DNA of 64,000 nucleotides from contig NW_025777944.1 of NCBI RefSeq assembly GCF_021130785.1, positions 21,251-85,250 on the forward strand. The letters are read 5' to 3'. Under the pieces are notes generated by a model that saw only the letters and a list, made by a program, of their open reading frames with translations, was not told the DNA's origin and made no database searches. This stretch comes from Homalodisca vitripennis (taxonomy: Eukaryota > Arthropoda > Insecta > Hemiptera > Cicadellidae). The translations under genes were made by a program, and so were the position numbers. Below are positions 44,401 to 57,110 of this stretch, in pieces (the first letter of the stretch is position 1; each line of letters begins with the position of its first letter).

Positions 44401-46179
44401 GAGTTGAACACAGAAACATAACAATGAATAGTTTTACCTAAACCTGTAACCAGGCAATTTTATGTGAAACGTTATTGCGTGAGTTCAATAATATTTCATA
44501 TCATTTCATAGAAGTTGAAAGAACCGTTAGCAAATGAAACCATGAAGATAACAAGAAAATATAATTGTTTTTTAAACTAACATATTTGGCTAATCGTTAT
44601 TGAAACTTTGCCCTCAGTATACTGACTCAATTTACAATTCCTTTTCGTCTTCTGATGTAAAGTCATTTTATATAAATATTTCCCGAATGTCTGTGGATGT
44701 TTATTTGAGAAGCGTTACTTTCTGAACGCATCCATAATTGCAATACAATAATAGAACAATGTTATAAGCAAACTGAGTACAATCATATTAAAATTTAGCA
44801 TGTGACATTTTATTCATAGAGAAAAAGAAAATTAATAGTATGGTGGAAATCAATGCTGAAAGTCATAATTTTATTTCAGTGAACTATTGCGTTATATTAC
44901 GCTCCCTAGCTCATCAGAATCATAATTATTTAAACACTGCTATGAACACTAACGTAATACCTTCACTGCTGGCATGTACTGAATGAGACCGGCTCTTCTT
45001 TCAATCCCCAATCTGCCGCAGACAATATTTTAATGAACAAAAATGTCAATTAATTATGTGTAAAGTTATTTTAGGAAAATTCCATTTTTAGACTATAATA
45101 TATTGCACGAAACTTCATTTCTATATAGACAAGAATATGTTATATGATGGTACATGTCCAACTATGGAATTTGCTGTCCATAAATTAGTAGGGTGAAACA
45201 TTTCTTTTTGTCTGTAAGGGGAATGTAAAATTTATTTTCTGTTTCATTGGATGATTCTTATCTATCTGTCCATAGGACATCTGGACATTGAAATGAGCTA
45301 TAAACCGAAAATATTAAATAAGTTCTACTCTATTTAATCAGAAACCAATAAAATTATTTGTAAACCTATGTAACTTAGTTTCCACTATGGGGGTTTTAAT
45401 TTTCATTAAAATGGGTGCAGAACTGTCATTAAAGGGGGGCAAGTATGTTATTACCAATAACAGACGAATTCCTCCTCCCAAACTTTTGAGCTTTTGAACT
45501 GTTTTTAAATACATGCACCACACTTTATGATTTGTAGAGCATCTTATAACTAAACAGCACCTAATATATTGGACCTATTGATTATATTTCGCAATCAATA
45601 AGATAAAATATCACATGAAAACAAAAAATAATATTTTTATAGAAGATAACAACATTTTAGTGAAATAATAAAATTTAGGTATGTTAAACGTGGATTTTGC
45701 AACGTACACAAAACACATTATTAAATACAATTCAAAAACAATTTGTTTGCCCTACGATCTAAACAGTAGGTTTTAGTATTTAATAAATTATAATCTCGTA
45801 CAATGTAAAATAATCAAAGGTACGACCTAGCAGTACTGATTTCTGATTTCAATATAAACTTGTATTATAAAAGACAATTATGTGAAAATTAGTTTACCGT
45901 ACTTAATTAGTTATTCATATAGTTTTAAAGTTGTATACTTGGACTGTACATGCATTAAAAAAAGCTAATTCACAATAATTACTAACATCGTATGAAACAA
46001 TCATTCTTATAGTTAATTATATCTTTGCTGTGTTATATTCAAGCGCAATGTGATACAATTAACTTTCCCTTTATAAAAAAAAGAAAAGTTACTGCACCAA
46101 AATGTATGATTGAAATTATTCTGATTTATATTTGTTTATAATTGAACCAATTATGCACCCTGGGTTAAAATATTCAGAT
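44401..46179. other. AT-rich spacer, nothing recognised
   Basis: No supported feature beyond the short GGACATCT motif near 45275 mentioned for gamma. Confidence 0.5.
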
Positions 46180-46600
46180 AATATTATATATGTTAAAAGA
46201 AGGAATTTATACAGGAAAGTTCAAACAATTCAAGATCATTCTAGAAATATTTTATAAAAACTTTTTAAGGACATTTAGGGTGTATTAACAGTATAATTTT
46301 ATTTCTTTTACGATAGTTAATACTTTGTTTAATTTACTAAAGAGGAAATTTTGTTATTTTATTTTTGCGAATAAATATAACTCCCAAAGTGAACTAGTTC
46401 TAAAACATGGTTACTTGCACCACCGAAGACGTTTATGTTCTGTCTTATAGAACAATAAATACAAAAAATGTTTCAAATTATTGGGATTCTTAACGAATAC
46501 TTTGAATAACCTTTCTATTTTACATCAGTTGTAATCTAAACATCCTCACCACCAGGAAACACAAAACCTACAAATTCATGAGAATTACAATAATAATATT
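46180..46600 (+). repeat. direct duplication, first copy
   Basis: Aligns with 47930-48260 at an offset of about 1.7 kb: TTTAATTTACTAAAGAGGAA (46330; second copy 48028), ATGTTTCAAATTAT-GGG, and AATAACCTTTCT. Non-coding. Moderately diverged. Confidence 0.75.
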
Positions 46601-46960
46601 ATCAATAAAAATATGATATTTTATAATCATTATATAAACTTTTATAGACATTACAGAAAGGAATTATCAAAATTCTAATGCACTTAAATGTTTGGTAAAC
46701 CGAAAAAATACGTCACCTTCCTCGAAATAATTAACCCCAGACACAAATGCTCTATTTCGAGTAATATAACGGTACGAGACAAACTACGAATGCGAGAGCC
46801 CAGTCAATATATGAGCGGTGAAAATAGGTTGTGGGAGCTTTTAAATCTTAAAAAGTCCATCAAATAAGAATATATAAAGTTTAATTAGCGTTTATTGTAC
46901 AGTTACATGTTGCTGCTGGCACACTTAAAATAAAGTACAAATGTTTTAACGCATTTATCA

Positions 46961-47007
<47 letters not shown>
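46961..47007. repeat. TA microsatellite
   Basis: Pure TA run. Confidence 0.97.
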
Positions 47008-47009
<2 letters not shown>

Positions 47010-47567
47010 TGCTTATATGTTTTTACAACTTTTTAATCTCAGAGTAGTAGCTTTATTTCAATAACAAACAACGTTGAAAATATGTATAAGCGATAATGCA
47101 TTATAGAAGCTTCTTTCTTATTGGGCTTTATCAATTAATTTCAAAATAAAAACTCAAATAACCACTTTGATTTCAGTTATGTGGGTCTGATTTCGTTTTC
47201 ATTCGTAAAAAACGTCTTATAACAAATGAAATGTAATTATTATTGGAGTGTTTGCTTTTAAATCGATTTATATGATAATTATTTTAAAACATAATTTCCT
47301 AAAAACTTTTTTCATATTCTCTTGACAATTTACAAAGTTTTTTAACTTTTAAATTATTCATTTAAATAAGAACATTGATTTGTTGTGTAAAACATTGTAC
47401 TCTTACTGTAAAAGTTGTTATGTAGCCTTTATTTATATTTATGAACACTAGTAGCCAGGTATTTTGTACAACATTACACCTCAGAATGTATTTACATTAT
47501 ATGACATTATACCTACGTTATATTTTTAACAGAAGTTAGGCTAACCTCAGCTACTTGATTTTACTGC
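47008..47567 (+). other. paralogous spacer (beta)
   Basis: From about 47380 it aligns with alpha 9480-9649. Nothing coding. Confidence 0.55.
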
Positions 47568-47725
47568 CGATTCTATGGTGCTGTAGTGGACCAAGGGGCA
47601 CAAAGATAATTTATATCACCCCAGTATTCCCCACAGATGCAACATGAAAGGATGAAGAATATACGAGGTACCCGGTGATATACGGCGGTGTAGTTGAATA
47701 ACCAATGTGATTATGGTCTCCTGGT
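47568..47725. other. island 1, beta copy
   Basis: Near-identical to 9650-9805 over the 3' 105 bp. Beta has extra bases (GGGCACAAA) in the 5' part, and its minus-strand frame shifts there (CLPGDHNHIGYS, then a stop earlier than in alpha). Confidence 0.65.
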
Positions 47726-47929
47726 AAACACAAATATTGTATTGCTTCATTTTTTTATTATTGGACGTTGTTTGAATGAGTTATGAAGTCAATTTGTTTA
47801 AATATTAATTTTATTTAGAAGTGTTATTGATTTCTCCAAGTTATTACACAAAAATCTTCACATTATAAATTAACATTAACATGTTTTGCAAGAACATCAT
47901 CTAAAATAATTGTAATTCTAGATCATTAT

Positions 47930-48260
47930 ATAAATATTGTATCATGATTTTTTAAGACATTTAAGATGTATTAACAGTGCATTCTTTTATTTCATCCATT
48001 TCTTTCAGGAAAGTTAATAATTTGTTTAGTTTACTAAAGAGGAAATTTAATATTTTATTTTCACAAATAAATGTAATCTCCTAAAGTTAATTATTTCTAG
48101 AACATGATTACTTGTTTCAGTTTAATCTAACATTAAATACAATGTTTCAAATTATAGGGTCTTTATTGAATACTTTAAATAACCTTTCTGTTTAAGATAA
48201 CTTGAAATTTGAACATAGTCCCCGACCATCCGGAAAAACCCAACACATCCATAGGAATAT
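47930..48260 (+). repeat. direct duplication, second copy
   Basis: Partner of 46180-46600. Confidence 0.75.
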
Positions 48261-49620
48261 TAAAGTACTATGATATTTTAATTCATATATTACATTAATG
48301 TACATCGATCCATTTAAAAATTTTAATATTAAACCACTGGTTGAACTTTAAACCTTATTGGAACTCTTGATATACAAGTTATATGAAACGTGTAGTTGAG
48401 AATGAATGGTTTAAAATGCGGTTACTAACAGTTAGCAGTTAGTGACGTAGTCATCAACTACCCAATTTCACGGTCGTTAGCTACTCGATGAACAGTCTAT
48501 CAATAACGCCGCTCGGTGAACTTTGACCACATCGTTAATTTTTATAAATCAATATTTATCCAACAAAGGTATACATTATTGTATAATATGGCCATTATTG
48601 TATAATAATGGTCAGTAAAAAGGGTGAGTATTTGGGTGACAGCTGTCTGTCAAGACTAAATATATTGAAAACTTGTATTTTTGGCACCACAAACATACAT
48701 ACATTGATTTTAATTGAAGGTTTTGTTAGTAAACCTTTTCATGTAACTTTATAAAGTTTTCTGTCTTGTTAAATAAATTCTTACGCGTTTTAAACTACTT
48801 TAGTCAATGGAAATATTAAACTGTTACATCTGTTGTTGGGAATGTCATTACTCAGTCATAATTTTATAAGATATCACTTTTATAAATTGTCTTAAATATT
48901 AATTTTAGGTGTATTACAAAAAGATTATTTTACAGTGTTAACTCTGAATATTTATTTTGCTTCGACAAACAAGAGTAAGAGCAACTTGAAGAATTTCTGA
49001 TTGTTCCACTTCACACTAAAAGCTCACTTCACCTTCCGTTAGATAACAATGTCTCTCCGTTGCTATGACCTTTTTTTCAATGAAATATGTGGTACGGGCA
49101 TTTTTCACTGGATTTTTCTAAATTTCAAAAATATTCAAAATTTAAGAATACAAAAAATCCTAACACTCAAAATTCTTAAATAGCAACATATAATAAATTT
49201 TATATCAAATAAAAGGTCTTTTTTAAAACAAACTTTTTTGTATTTAACTTTTTCCCCTATCTCTTACTGTTTCAAAATGGCAGCCGAAAAACTGAAATTA
49301 CGTATATCTGTTTACAAAATGTAACAAATTATTTATTTGAACAAACAGGTTTTTTGTGATTAAATAAACAGAATTTGTTTATGAAATCAGGCCAAAATTA
49401 AAAAAGTTTTAATTTTCTAATGTGGCCCAATATTTTTGTAGTAGTTTCCATGTTATCTTTTAAAGAACATAATTGTACCATCTGTCAATGTTAATTAAGG
49501 CTTGCATAAACTTAAGTTGCTTCGTCCCATAAAATGTATTCTATTTTAATGTCTTAAAAGATAGTAAATTTTTCATGAATTAAAGAATTAAAACTTTAAA
49601 AAAATATATTTTGATTACTC
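48261..49620 (+). other. beta block carrying island 2
   Basis: Aligns with alpha 10015-10640, with inserted unrelated DNA at about 48600-48900 and 49065-49450. Island 2 is at 48996-49063. No conserved frame. Confidence 0.65.
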
Positions 49621-50489
49621 AACTAATCGGCCTTTTTAATATTTTTCACTGATGTTTATATTTTTTAATGAAATTGCCCATAATTTTTAACAGATAATTT
49701 GATGTAATCAAATTTTTCGTAAATAATGGGTTGGTAGTATTTGTGGATGATTATCAACCAGTCCATACAATAAGATGAAACATAATAATCTATGCCTACA
49801 ACTGAGAGAACATAGTCAGTTTAGAATAGAAGATAGCTTGACTTCATTCAGAGGAACGCTCGAAAATATTTTTATTTGAATGCTGGAACATGAGTCATTA
49901 GCTTTATTGCTTTTTTGCTACATTACGGTAAAACATTTGGAATTCCCTTGTTAAAGATGGAATTCGTTTAAACGATAGTTATTAAATGACTTTTATTATT
50001 TGGGATGTTTTGTAGTTTAGAGATCAATTTATTTTGTTAAATAATCGACACGAAAGCAAAATTTCTATTATTTTATAAATAATAATACTTCACTATTATT
50101 TCATACTGAACCTATCGTTTTATCCAATTTAATAACACGATTCACTCGCCTTCGGCGACTCTACTTGTATCTTTCTGTTGAAAATCGATAATAAAATTAA
50201 TTTAACTTCCCTGTATGAATAGTTTACCAGTCAATGTTGAGGTTAAGTTGTAAAATAATCGGCTATCGTACGATAATATACGAATATTTCCTTATTTCCA
50301 GTATACTGGTTGTGTAGTACACAATAGAAAATAAATTACTTATTTTATCTGGTAGTAATTTGGTTTGAGCTTGAATAAAAATAAACAATACATTAATAAT
50401 TAATTTCAAGTAATAGTTATGTTTTAATAATTTTTACATATTTATACTGTCAACGGTAGTGATTTTTACAATTATGTGTATTGATAATA
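49621..50489 (+). other. paralogous spacer (beta)
   Basis: Aligns in part with alpha 14601-15139. Alpha-specific DNA (the mariner, tRNA-like sequence and palindrome island) is missing here. Confidence 0.55.
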
Positions 50490-50950
50490 AATCCTCTCTG
50501 TTGTAGGATATTTGTCCAATTAATCGGATTCCAGATTATAACAGACAAAACAGGAGAAACTAAGCGAGCTGAAAAGGGCATCGCAGGGATTTTTCAACTA
50601 ACGAACTTCTTAAAAGGATCAGCTCAGGATTAGTATACAAGTAGGATGGCAGCATTTTGCAACTATTACTTTAGACTTTTACGTTATCCTTATTCGTTAC
50701 ATTCTACACTGTATAACAGTGTTTTTTTTATATTCTTTTAAAACTTTAAGTCCGCGTAAAACCTCTTCAAACAAATTGCGTAATAACACAAAACTAACCA
50801 CTTAATAATTTTATTCCTAACAATTTCCCTTTCTAAAATAAAATAGTTTACAACAATGATAACTATGATAACTCGTGAAAGTTAAGAAACTAAACTTTTA
50901 TGTATTTACCAATCATATTAATTCTTTGATTTTCGGTTTTTACAAGTACC
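50490..50950 (-). other. J block, beta copy
   Basis: The core at about 50570-50630 matches alpha and gamma. The minus frame is open (TNPELILLRSSLVEKSLRCP). Confidence 0.6.
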
Positions 50951-50996
50951 ATAATTAAATCATGTTGTTGTTCAGATTTCTGCCTTTGTAAGTGTA

Positions 50997-51028
<32 letters not shown>
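50997..51028. repeat. TG/CG dinucleotide repeat
   Basis: TG run with a CGCGCG insert. Confidence 0.95.
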
Positions 51029-51029
<1 letters not shown>

Positions 51030-51369
51030 CCTTCTGTATGCACGATAACTTCTAAAGGGTTACACTAGAGGGCTTTTATATTATATGAAACCTCTTCTAC
51101 ATGTGTGTATATATCAAATTAAAATGGTAAATATTTAGACGCTCGTCTATCTCTATAGGATATTATCCGCTACTATCCACGCTAAATATATAAAATATTA
51201 ATAATTGTATAAGCAACTTGCCCACCTTATTATGTATTGTTGCATATATATAAAACAAGATTTTTTATTATAGTTTTAGTTTATTTTTCAGGCTTTAACA
51301 GGCATAATAAACGTGATACCAATTGTTATACATAAAAATACTTACATAAAATAAGAGTACGTTATAGAT

Positions 51370-51560
51370 GTAGCCGGGTGACAATTTAATGTCTCCCATT
51401 ATTTTACTGAAAACTCGCTATAAATCTGTCGCAGTCGGAAACTATACAGTCCCCGGGGACTCGTCTTCGAACCACGTTTATCATTAAGTCTGAAGATTCA
51501 GAGAGATTTAGTTTTGTATGCGCACTGCATCCGAGTCCACTTCGTGAGGCAAACTGTTAC
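51370..51560 (-). other. M block, beta copy with a single 78-bp unit
   Basis: Same unique part as 16291-16363 plus one repeat unit (51477-51556). The minus-strand frame ends at the same codon as alpha. Upstream on the minus strand, ACATTTCACTCAG could serve as an acceptor. Coding unproven. Confidence 0.5.
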
Positions 51561-52638
51561 TTCATGCTAAACTGAGTGAAATGTACGCTAATTATTTATT
51601 CGTTAGATGTTTTTCTTCTTTTTGTAAACTGTATTATTACGAATTTTTCGAACCCTTAGGAAGAATTGAATTGTACTCCGTTGATAGTTTATGATCAGGA
51701 AATTCAAAAAAACTTTTAAGTATAAACAGGAACCGTTTAAAAACTATTAATCATTACATTTATCTATATTGAGTATAATCCCGTATCATCTGGTGATTAC
51801 TAAAATTTTTCAATGGGAAATTAAAGTAAGATAATGAGTTATTATGGGAGGGAAATCCTAATGACGGGTGGGTAAAATACTCGTATATACCGGTGATATA
51901 ACGCCAGATCACGTTCATAGCGAATTAAAAACTTTGACATAACAATTTTATATATCATATTAAATTTAAAACACTATCTATTTATAAATGGAGACAAAGA
52001 ACTTAAAAACAGTGTTCTGAAATAAAACATTTTTAGATATCACTTCAAGGTTCGAGTTGATATGAATTAAAGTTTCAAAAGGATACCTTTTTCATATGTT
52101 TTGGAGATTAATTCAAACGATTATATCAATGTATCATTTTACCACACTTATTGTAACTAAAATACTAATGCATAAATTATACCTGTATATTTTCTTAAAT
52201 ATTGGACGTTAATGCTAATGTGTGAATGCATCAGGTCTGTTTTGTGTGATTGAAAAATTAAATGTAATGGCTGTTAGTTTAGTATTTTTTTAATGCTAAA
52301 TGCACTTATAGATGCATAGAATACCTCACAAATTATTACCGCAAATATAACATTCATAATTCATATTTAAAGAGTCTGAGCGACTGAAACAATAAATTAA
52401 AATATTTTGTTTTCCGTTTGCAGTTGATGAACCGCCAAATAAACTAAACGATAATGTATTTTTTACCTAAACCACTTTAAAATTAAATTCTCCAAAAATG
52501 TCCTAACGGTGTCTAAATCCATACTATGCTATACCAAGATATGTTATTTTATTATATTTTATATAAAATTCCATAACGGTTTGATTATCAGTACTAAAGT
52601 TAATAAGCGTACGTATATAGAGTTTATGTAAATGTTTC
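51561..52638 (+). other. paralogous spacer (beta)
   Basis: Aligns with alpha 16810-17940. Non-coding. Confidence 0.6.
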
Positions 52639-52767
52639 AACATTGCAGCTGATTTGGAAACTGGAACGGTAGTTGTTGACACAGGATATGTTTACAGTGT
52701 ACTCAGTGGAAACTGGAACAGTGTTGTCCACTGCACTAATGGTAGTCACTCTTCATTTTGGTGACAC
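52639..52767 (+). other. island 4, beta copy
   Basis: Partner of 17951-18081. After CATTGCAG (AG 52647-52648) a plus-strand frame is open from 52651 to a TGA at 52762-52764 (37 codons). Alpha carries a 1-bp insertion near its start. Confidence 0.55.
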
Positions 52768-54189
52768 TAATTGCAGTTGGACGGTGAGGGGAAGATAGGG
52801 TAAACTTGTTTGCTAGTCTAATCCTTTTAACTCGTACTACAAAATTATGTAACATTTCTATTTTATTGGTTTAGGGAGATAAAAATATGTAATAATTGTA
52901 AGACAGTAATTTAGTTACAATTAAATAAATTGTATGTTGCACATTATTACTTTGATATTTTAAGTTTATACATAAGAAACAAAATAATTTAGTGTTTTAT
53001 TATAATACATAAATACGGTAACTTTGTATAAATCTTTAATAAAAGGTTCATACCAAATAATGTTGTAACATGTTGGCAGACATTCTATAAATATAGTGTT
53101 TACATTAAACAGAAAAAATAAAACGGCAGATTTCGAACAGAATCGGTTGAAAAAACTCAAACGAAAAACTTTTATTTTATTTAAATATGTTTAACTATAA
53201 TAGTTTTAATACTTAAAAATTATTAATGGGACTCAAAATAGTGCATCACATTAACATTTAAATAAAATAAATCTCAGATCTTTTTTGTTATAGTTGTTAA
53301 TACAATATCTGAAGGTTTCCTCTATAACTACATATGACAGAATAGACATGTTATAACCTTTTAGAACTTATCTGAGATTTAATAAAATCCATTTTTATGG
53401 TTATACGCCGAGAACATTTGTAATTATATTTGAGGTTTTAATTTTTATGTTCCCAAGTGAGCTTCTAATTAGGTAAAGTTTAACTGTGATTAATTACTAT
53501 ATGAGGTTAGTTAATTTTAGCATTACAAAAACCATAATATGCTTCACCTTTAACTGTAGATCTGTAAACAAAGCTATTACTTGTTTATTCCAAAATCAAT
53601 TTTTTAGTTTTGGCCATCGATCCCTAATTATTAGTCTATTTTGAATTAGAGTGAAGTAAGTTATAGTGACTCTTTTACCCTTATTTCACGTCTTCAGAAG
53701 AAAGACAGAATGTCTCTCCATTGGGTTATATGTATTAGTAAAAGACAGTTTTCGAAAGAATAACTGCACGTTTTCCAATCACGAAGCTTTGTTCTTGGGA
53801 AATGAACTCTTCTTTTGACGCGACCAGAGGGATTTCGCTGATTGACCATCCCTATATAATAATACACTTTATATTTATCTTTTAAACAGGATAATACAAT
53901 AAAAACATGATGTAAAGATCATTTACAATGTATGACACATACTTCATCTAAAAAAATATTAATAATTGATGGTTAACAGAAATACTATTCTATATTAAAA
54001 AAGCAAACAAAGTAGAGTTCCTACAAGGCAAGCCGGTTCGGAAGATTCTCACATCATCATATAAGTTATGTTGAGCAGCAAAAGGAAATTAAGTTTAAAG
54101 ATGCATTGCACATTTTAGAATACAGTATACACATGAAATGAAGATATTGAAATAATCAGATTAAACTTCCTTACTGAATAGCTCAGTGT
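52768..54189. other. AT-rich spacer, nothing recognised
   Basis: The first 100 bp still align weakly with alpha 18100-18220. After that no supported feature. Confidence 0.5.
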
Positions 54190-54230
54190 ATTGATACAAT
54201 ATAATCGACTTATGATTATATTGTATCAAT
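54190..54230. repeat. perfect 17-bp hairpin
   Basis: ATTGATACAATATAATC, a 7-base loop, then its exact reverse complement. It may be a short MITE relic or a cruciform-prone site. Confidence 0.95.
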
Positions 54231-56759
54231 ATAACAACAAAAAACAAAAGAAGAGTGGTTCAGAGTCTAGTAAAAAAATCAAGAGTGCAAGAAATACACT
54301 AAAATGCTTTCCAATAAGAATACTAACAAACAACACAACCTAAATACAGTGATTACCAATAGTAATACAGAACGCTACCAGAATGTAAATATGGTTTTAA
54401 GAGGTAAATATATGCATAATAATATTACCGACATAAATGATTACTGAGAACCATTCTTAAAACCTGTATATTAAGCATTAGATTTCAGTATTATCGACCG
54501 TAAACAACTAATGTATCTAAAAAATATAATTTCTGCTATTTTTAATTTCCTTCTATTTAAGACTATATTTAAAAAAATATCACGCTTTCGATATTTAGAC
54601 GCTAACAGAGTATAAGAAAATATATCGCTATAATATTGTAATATTAAATAAGTTAACTGTGAGCTCCAGACGGAAAACTGACAATGAACACTGCATTCAT
54701 GTTTGAACAGTGCGAAGGTTTTAATTACGGCTGGTTTATGGCCAATTGAAAGGGCAGTCTGTAGAACCAATGGGCAGAGATTGAAACCACTTGTCTCCCT
54801 GATAAGATCGGTGCAGCGTTCTATAATTGTTTGCTCCGATTTAAGCAACTATTGTTAAAGCTGCTCTAAAGTCATATCAAAGGACAGTACTTTTGAGTTA
54901 GCCTTAAGACAGAATGTGATGGATTATTTTAGATAATTGTTGAGGAACAGAGTTTATAAACTGTTGAGAAAATGAAGACTGTCGTTTCTATGTGTAACAA
55001 AAGATGTAGTTGAAAATTTTCCTCAAGAATTGCACACACTAATAACTTCAAAAGGCGATATCGTCACATTTTACGAACTCTTCTTTCTATAACCGTTAAT
55101 TTTTCAACAGTTATCCGCTAGCTATTAAGACTGTTTCTACTTTTCGCGCATAAGTCACTCTCTAATAAGTATGTGATGTTATTACAAATTATAATGGGAA
55201 TTATTTATTTCCCACACAACTCGTAAAGCAAACTATAAATAACAATATCCGTGATGTTATTTTTACAACCACGATCGGGCTCCACTTAACGGTTAAATTT
55301 TATGGTGTATTACGCTATCGATGTCTATTTCCTGCTAGTTATTACTCTTTAATAAGGTAATCCTTCGTAACTTACTTTAATTTATTCTAGACGTGATGTA
55401 AATAAGTACCGTTGTTTGATATTAAAGACCTGACAATTAATCGTGTCATCTACCTGTACGTCTGTGCGATAATTCTTGATGGAAAAGTTCTAGACTTGAA
55501 AACTTACTACATAGATTCCTCTTGGACCAAAGTAAACTACATTTATTTTGGGGTTAACAGATAAAAATTAAACTTAAAAGTAAACTTTCAACATTTTAAA
55601 ATGGTTTTATGCGTTACCATGATGATGTTACTTTGTTTATATTAGTTAGTAACTCTTCGTCTTTCGATACTTCGTTGAATAAAAACAACTCTATAATAAA
55701 TTATTTGCTAATTAATATCGTCTTCGCCGATATTTGTGCAGATTTCGGAAATCAGTTATTTCTACGATATATTAATATTTGAGCTGACAATTTCAAAATT
55801 AATTAGTTAGAACTAGTTTATATAGTAAATGATAAGTTTGGTTTATTGATTTTGGAAATAACAAAACTAATATGTATGTTTAACTTTGTTTTTGAAGTAT
55901 TTGTTTTTGTTAATCAACCCGACAATTGTCTTACATTTCTTAATTTTTGTTATAAACATTTATAATTGCTAGTAAAATTGGTGTCCTTGAACTATTTTCA
56001 GATTTGCTTGCTACGCATTATTCTCTCATCATTTTAAATAATAGCCTTAATCTTCTTTTCAGACTCTGAAGCCTGCTACGAATGATTCTTTCACCATTTA
56101 AATTGGCTTCCTTGAATTTAACAGAGCATCCAATAAAGGATACATGTACAAATTCTTCCACTTGTCCTCACATGAACGTGAGAGGTTAGAAAATTGTAGA
56201 GACCAGGTTACCATCATGGCCTCCTCACTATTCACTAAGATGTCCGACATTAACGGTACAATAAGACGATGCTCCGTAGCGTTTGTACAAATTGACAAAT
56301 ACTATCGTGTAGATAAGTGTCTGGCCAAAGGACCAATCCTATCCTATTTTCTTCGTTAAAGTATCTTCAAATAAGGTCATATTACTTAGTTTACTAAATT
56401 TGATAGTTTATGGGATCGTTAATAAAATGTAAACATTTTTGAGTTTTTAGTTCTGGTTTTCTATTTTTTACCTTCTATTTCTATTTGCACTTTAACCTTT
56501 TCATTTTATACAAACTCAAATATGTATATATACAACATTGTGAGATATGTATAGTCTTTGATATTGTTCACGGTCTAATGCATTGAAATATTCACATTCG
56601 CTACGATTCCTCCTTCAAATTTACGTTTCGGCGTTTAAGGTATATACTACAGAAAACAATTGTTATATTAATACATCAACAAAACAATTCATTATCACTT
56701 TCTTTACCAATTAGTTATTTTTAGTGTATTCGTTTGTAGGTTACGTATTAAAACTTTAT
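54231..56759. other. AT-rich spacer, no gene supported
   Basis: Open frames at 54471-54848 (minus) and 56144-56359 (plus) are the longest. Neither has splice signals, homology or a paralogous copy. Confidence 0.5.
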
Positions 56760-57110
56760 ATTCTCCCTGCAATGAATAAACAATGTGCCAGGTAGCCTGC
56801 ATGTCTTGAAAAGTTTTAAGGCAAATATTTTTCACGTGACACTCCAGTTAAGCCATGCAAGGACGTGTTTTCCCTGACAAGATGCCGTAATATTTCTCTC
56901 TCTACCAGAATGGCGCTCACCCGTATGGCAACAAATTGCCATCAAAACTTTTCTTTTTTCAGAATATTAAAGTTTAAATATTTAAAAAGTATTCATAAAT
57001 CGTTTGACCCTTTGTTAAATTGAAATTAATTTATTTTTATAATGGTGTTTTAATTTTGTATTCATCAATTTACAATTCAATTTGTAGAACTACTGAACCT
57101 AATTTGTTGT
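56760..57110 (+). other. P1 block fragment (delta)
   Basis: The island CACGTGACACTCCAGTTAAG (about 56836) through CGTAATATTTCTCTC matches 8540-8625 directly. The downstream ATGGTGTTTTAATTTTG region also matches loosely. Confidence 0.65.

Noticed and set aside
54471..54848. 125-codon minus-strand frame
   Set aside because: The first 60 residues look mixed enough to be protein, but there is no ATG start, no splice site, and the second half is AT-driven.
56098..56359. Overlapping 60-70 codon frames on both strands
   Set aside because: Neither strand has splice or homology support, and they shadow each other.
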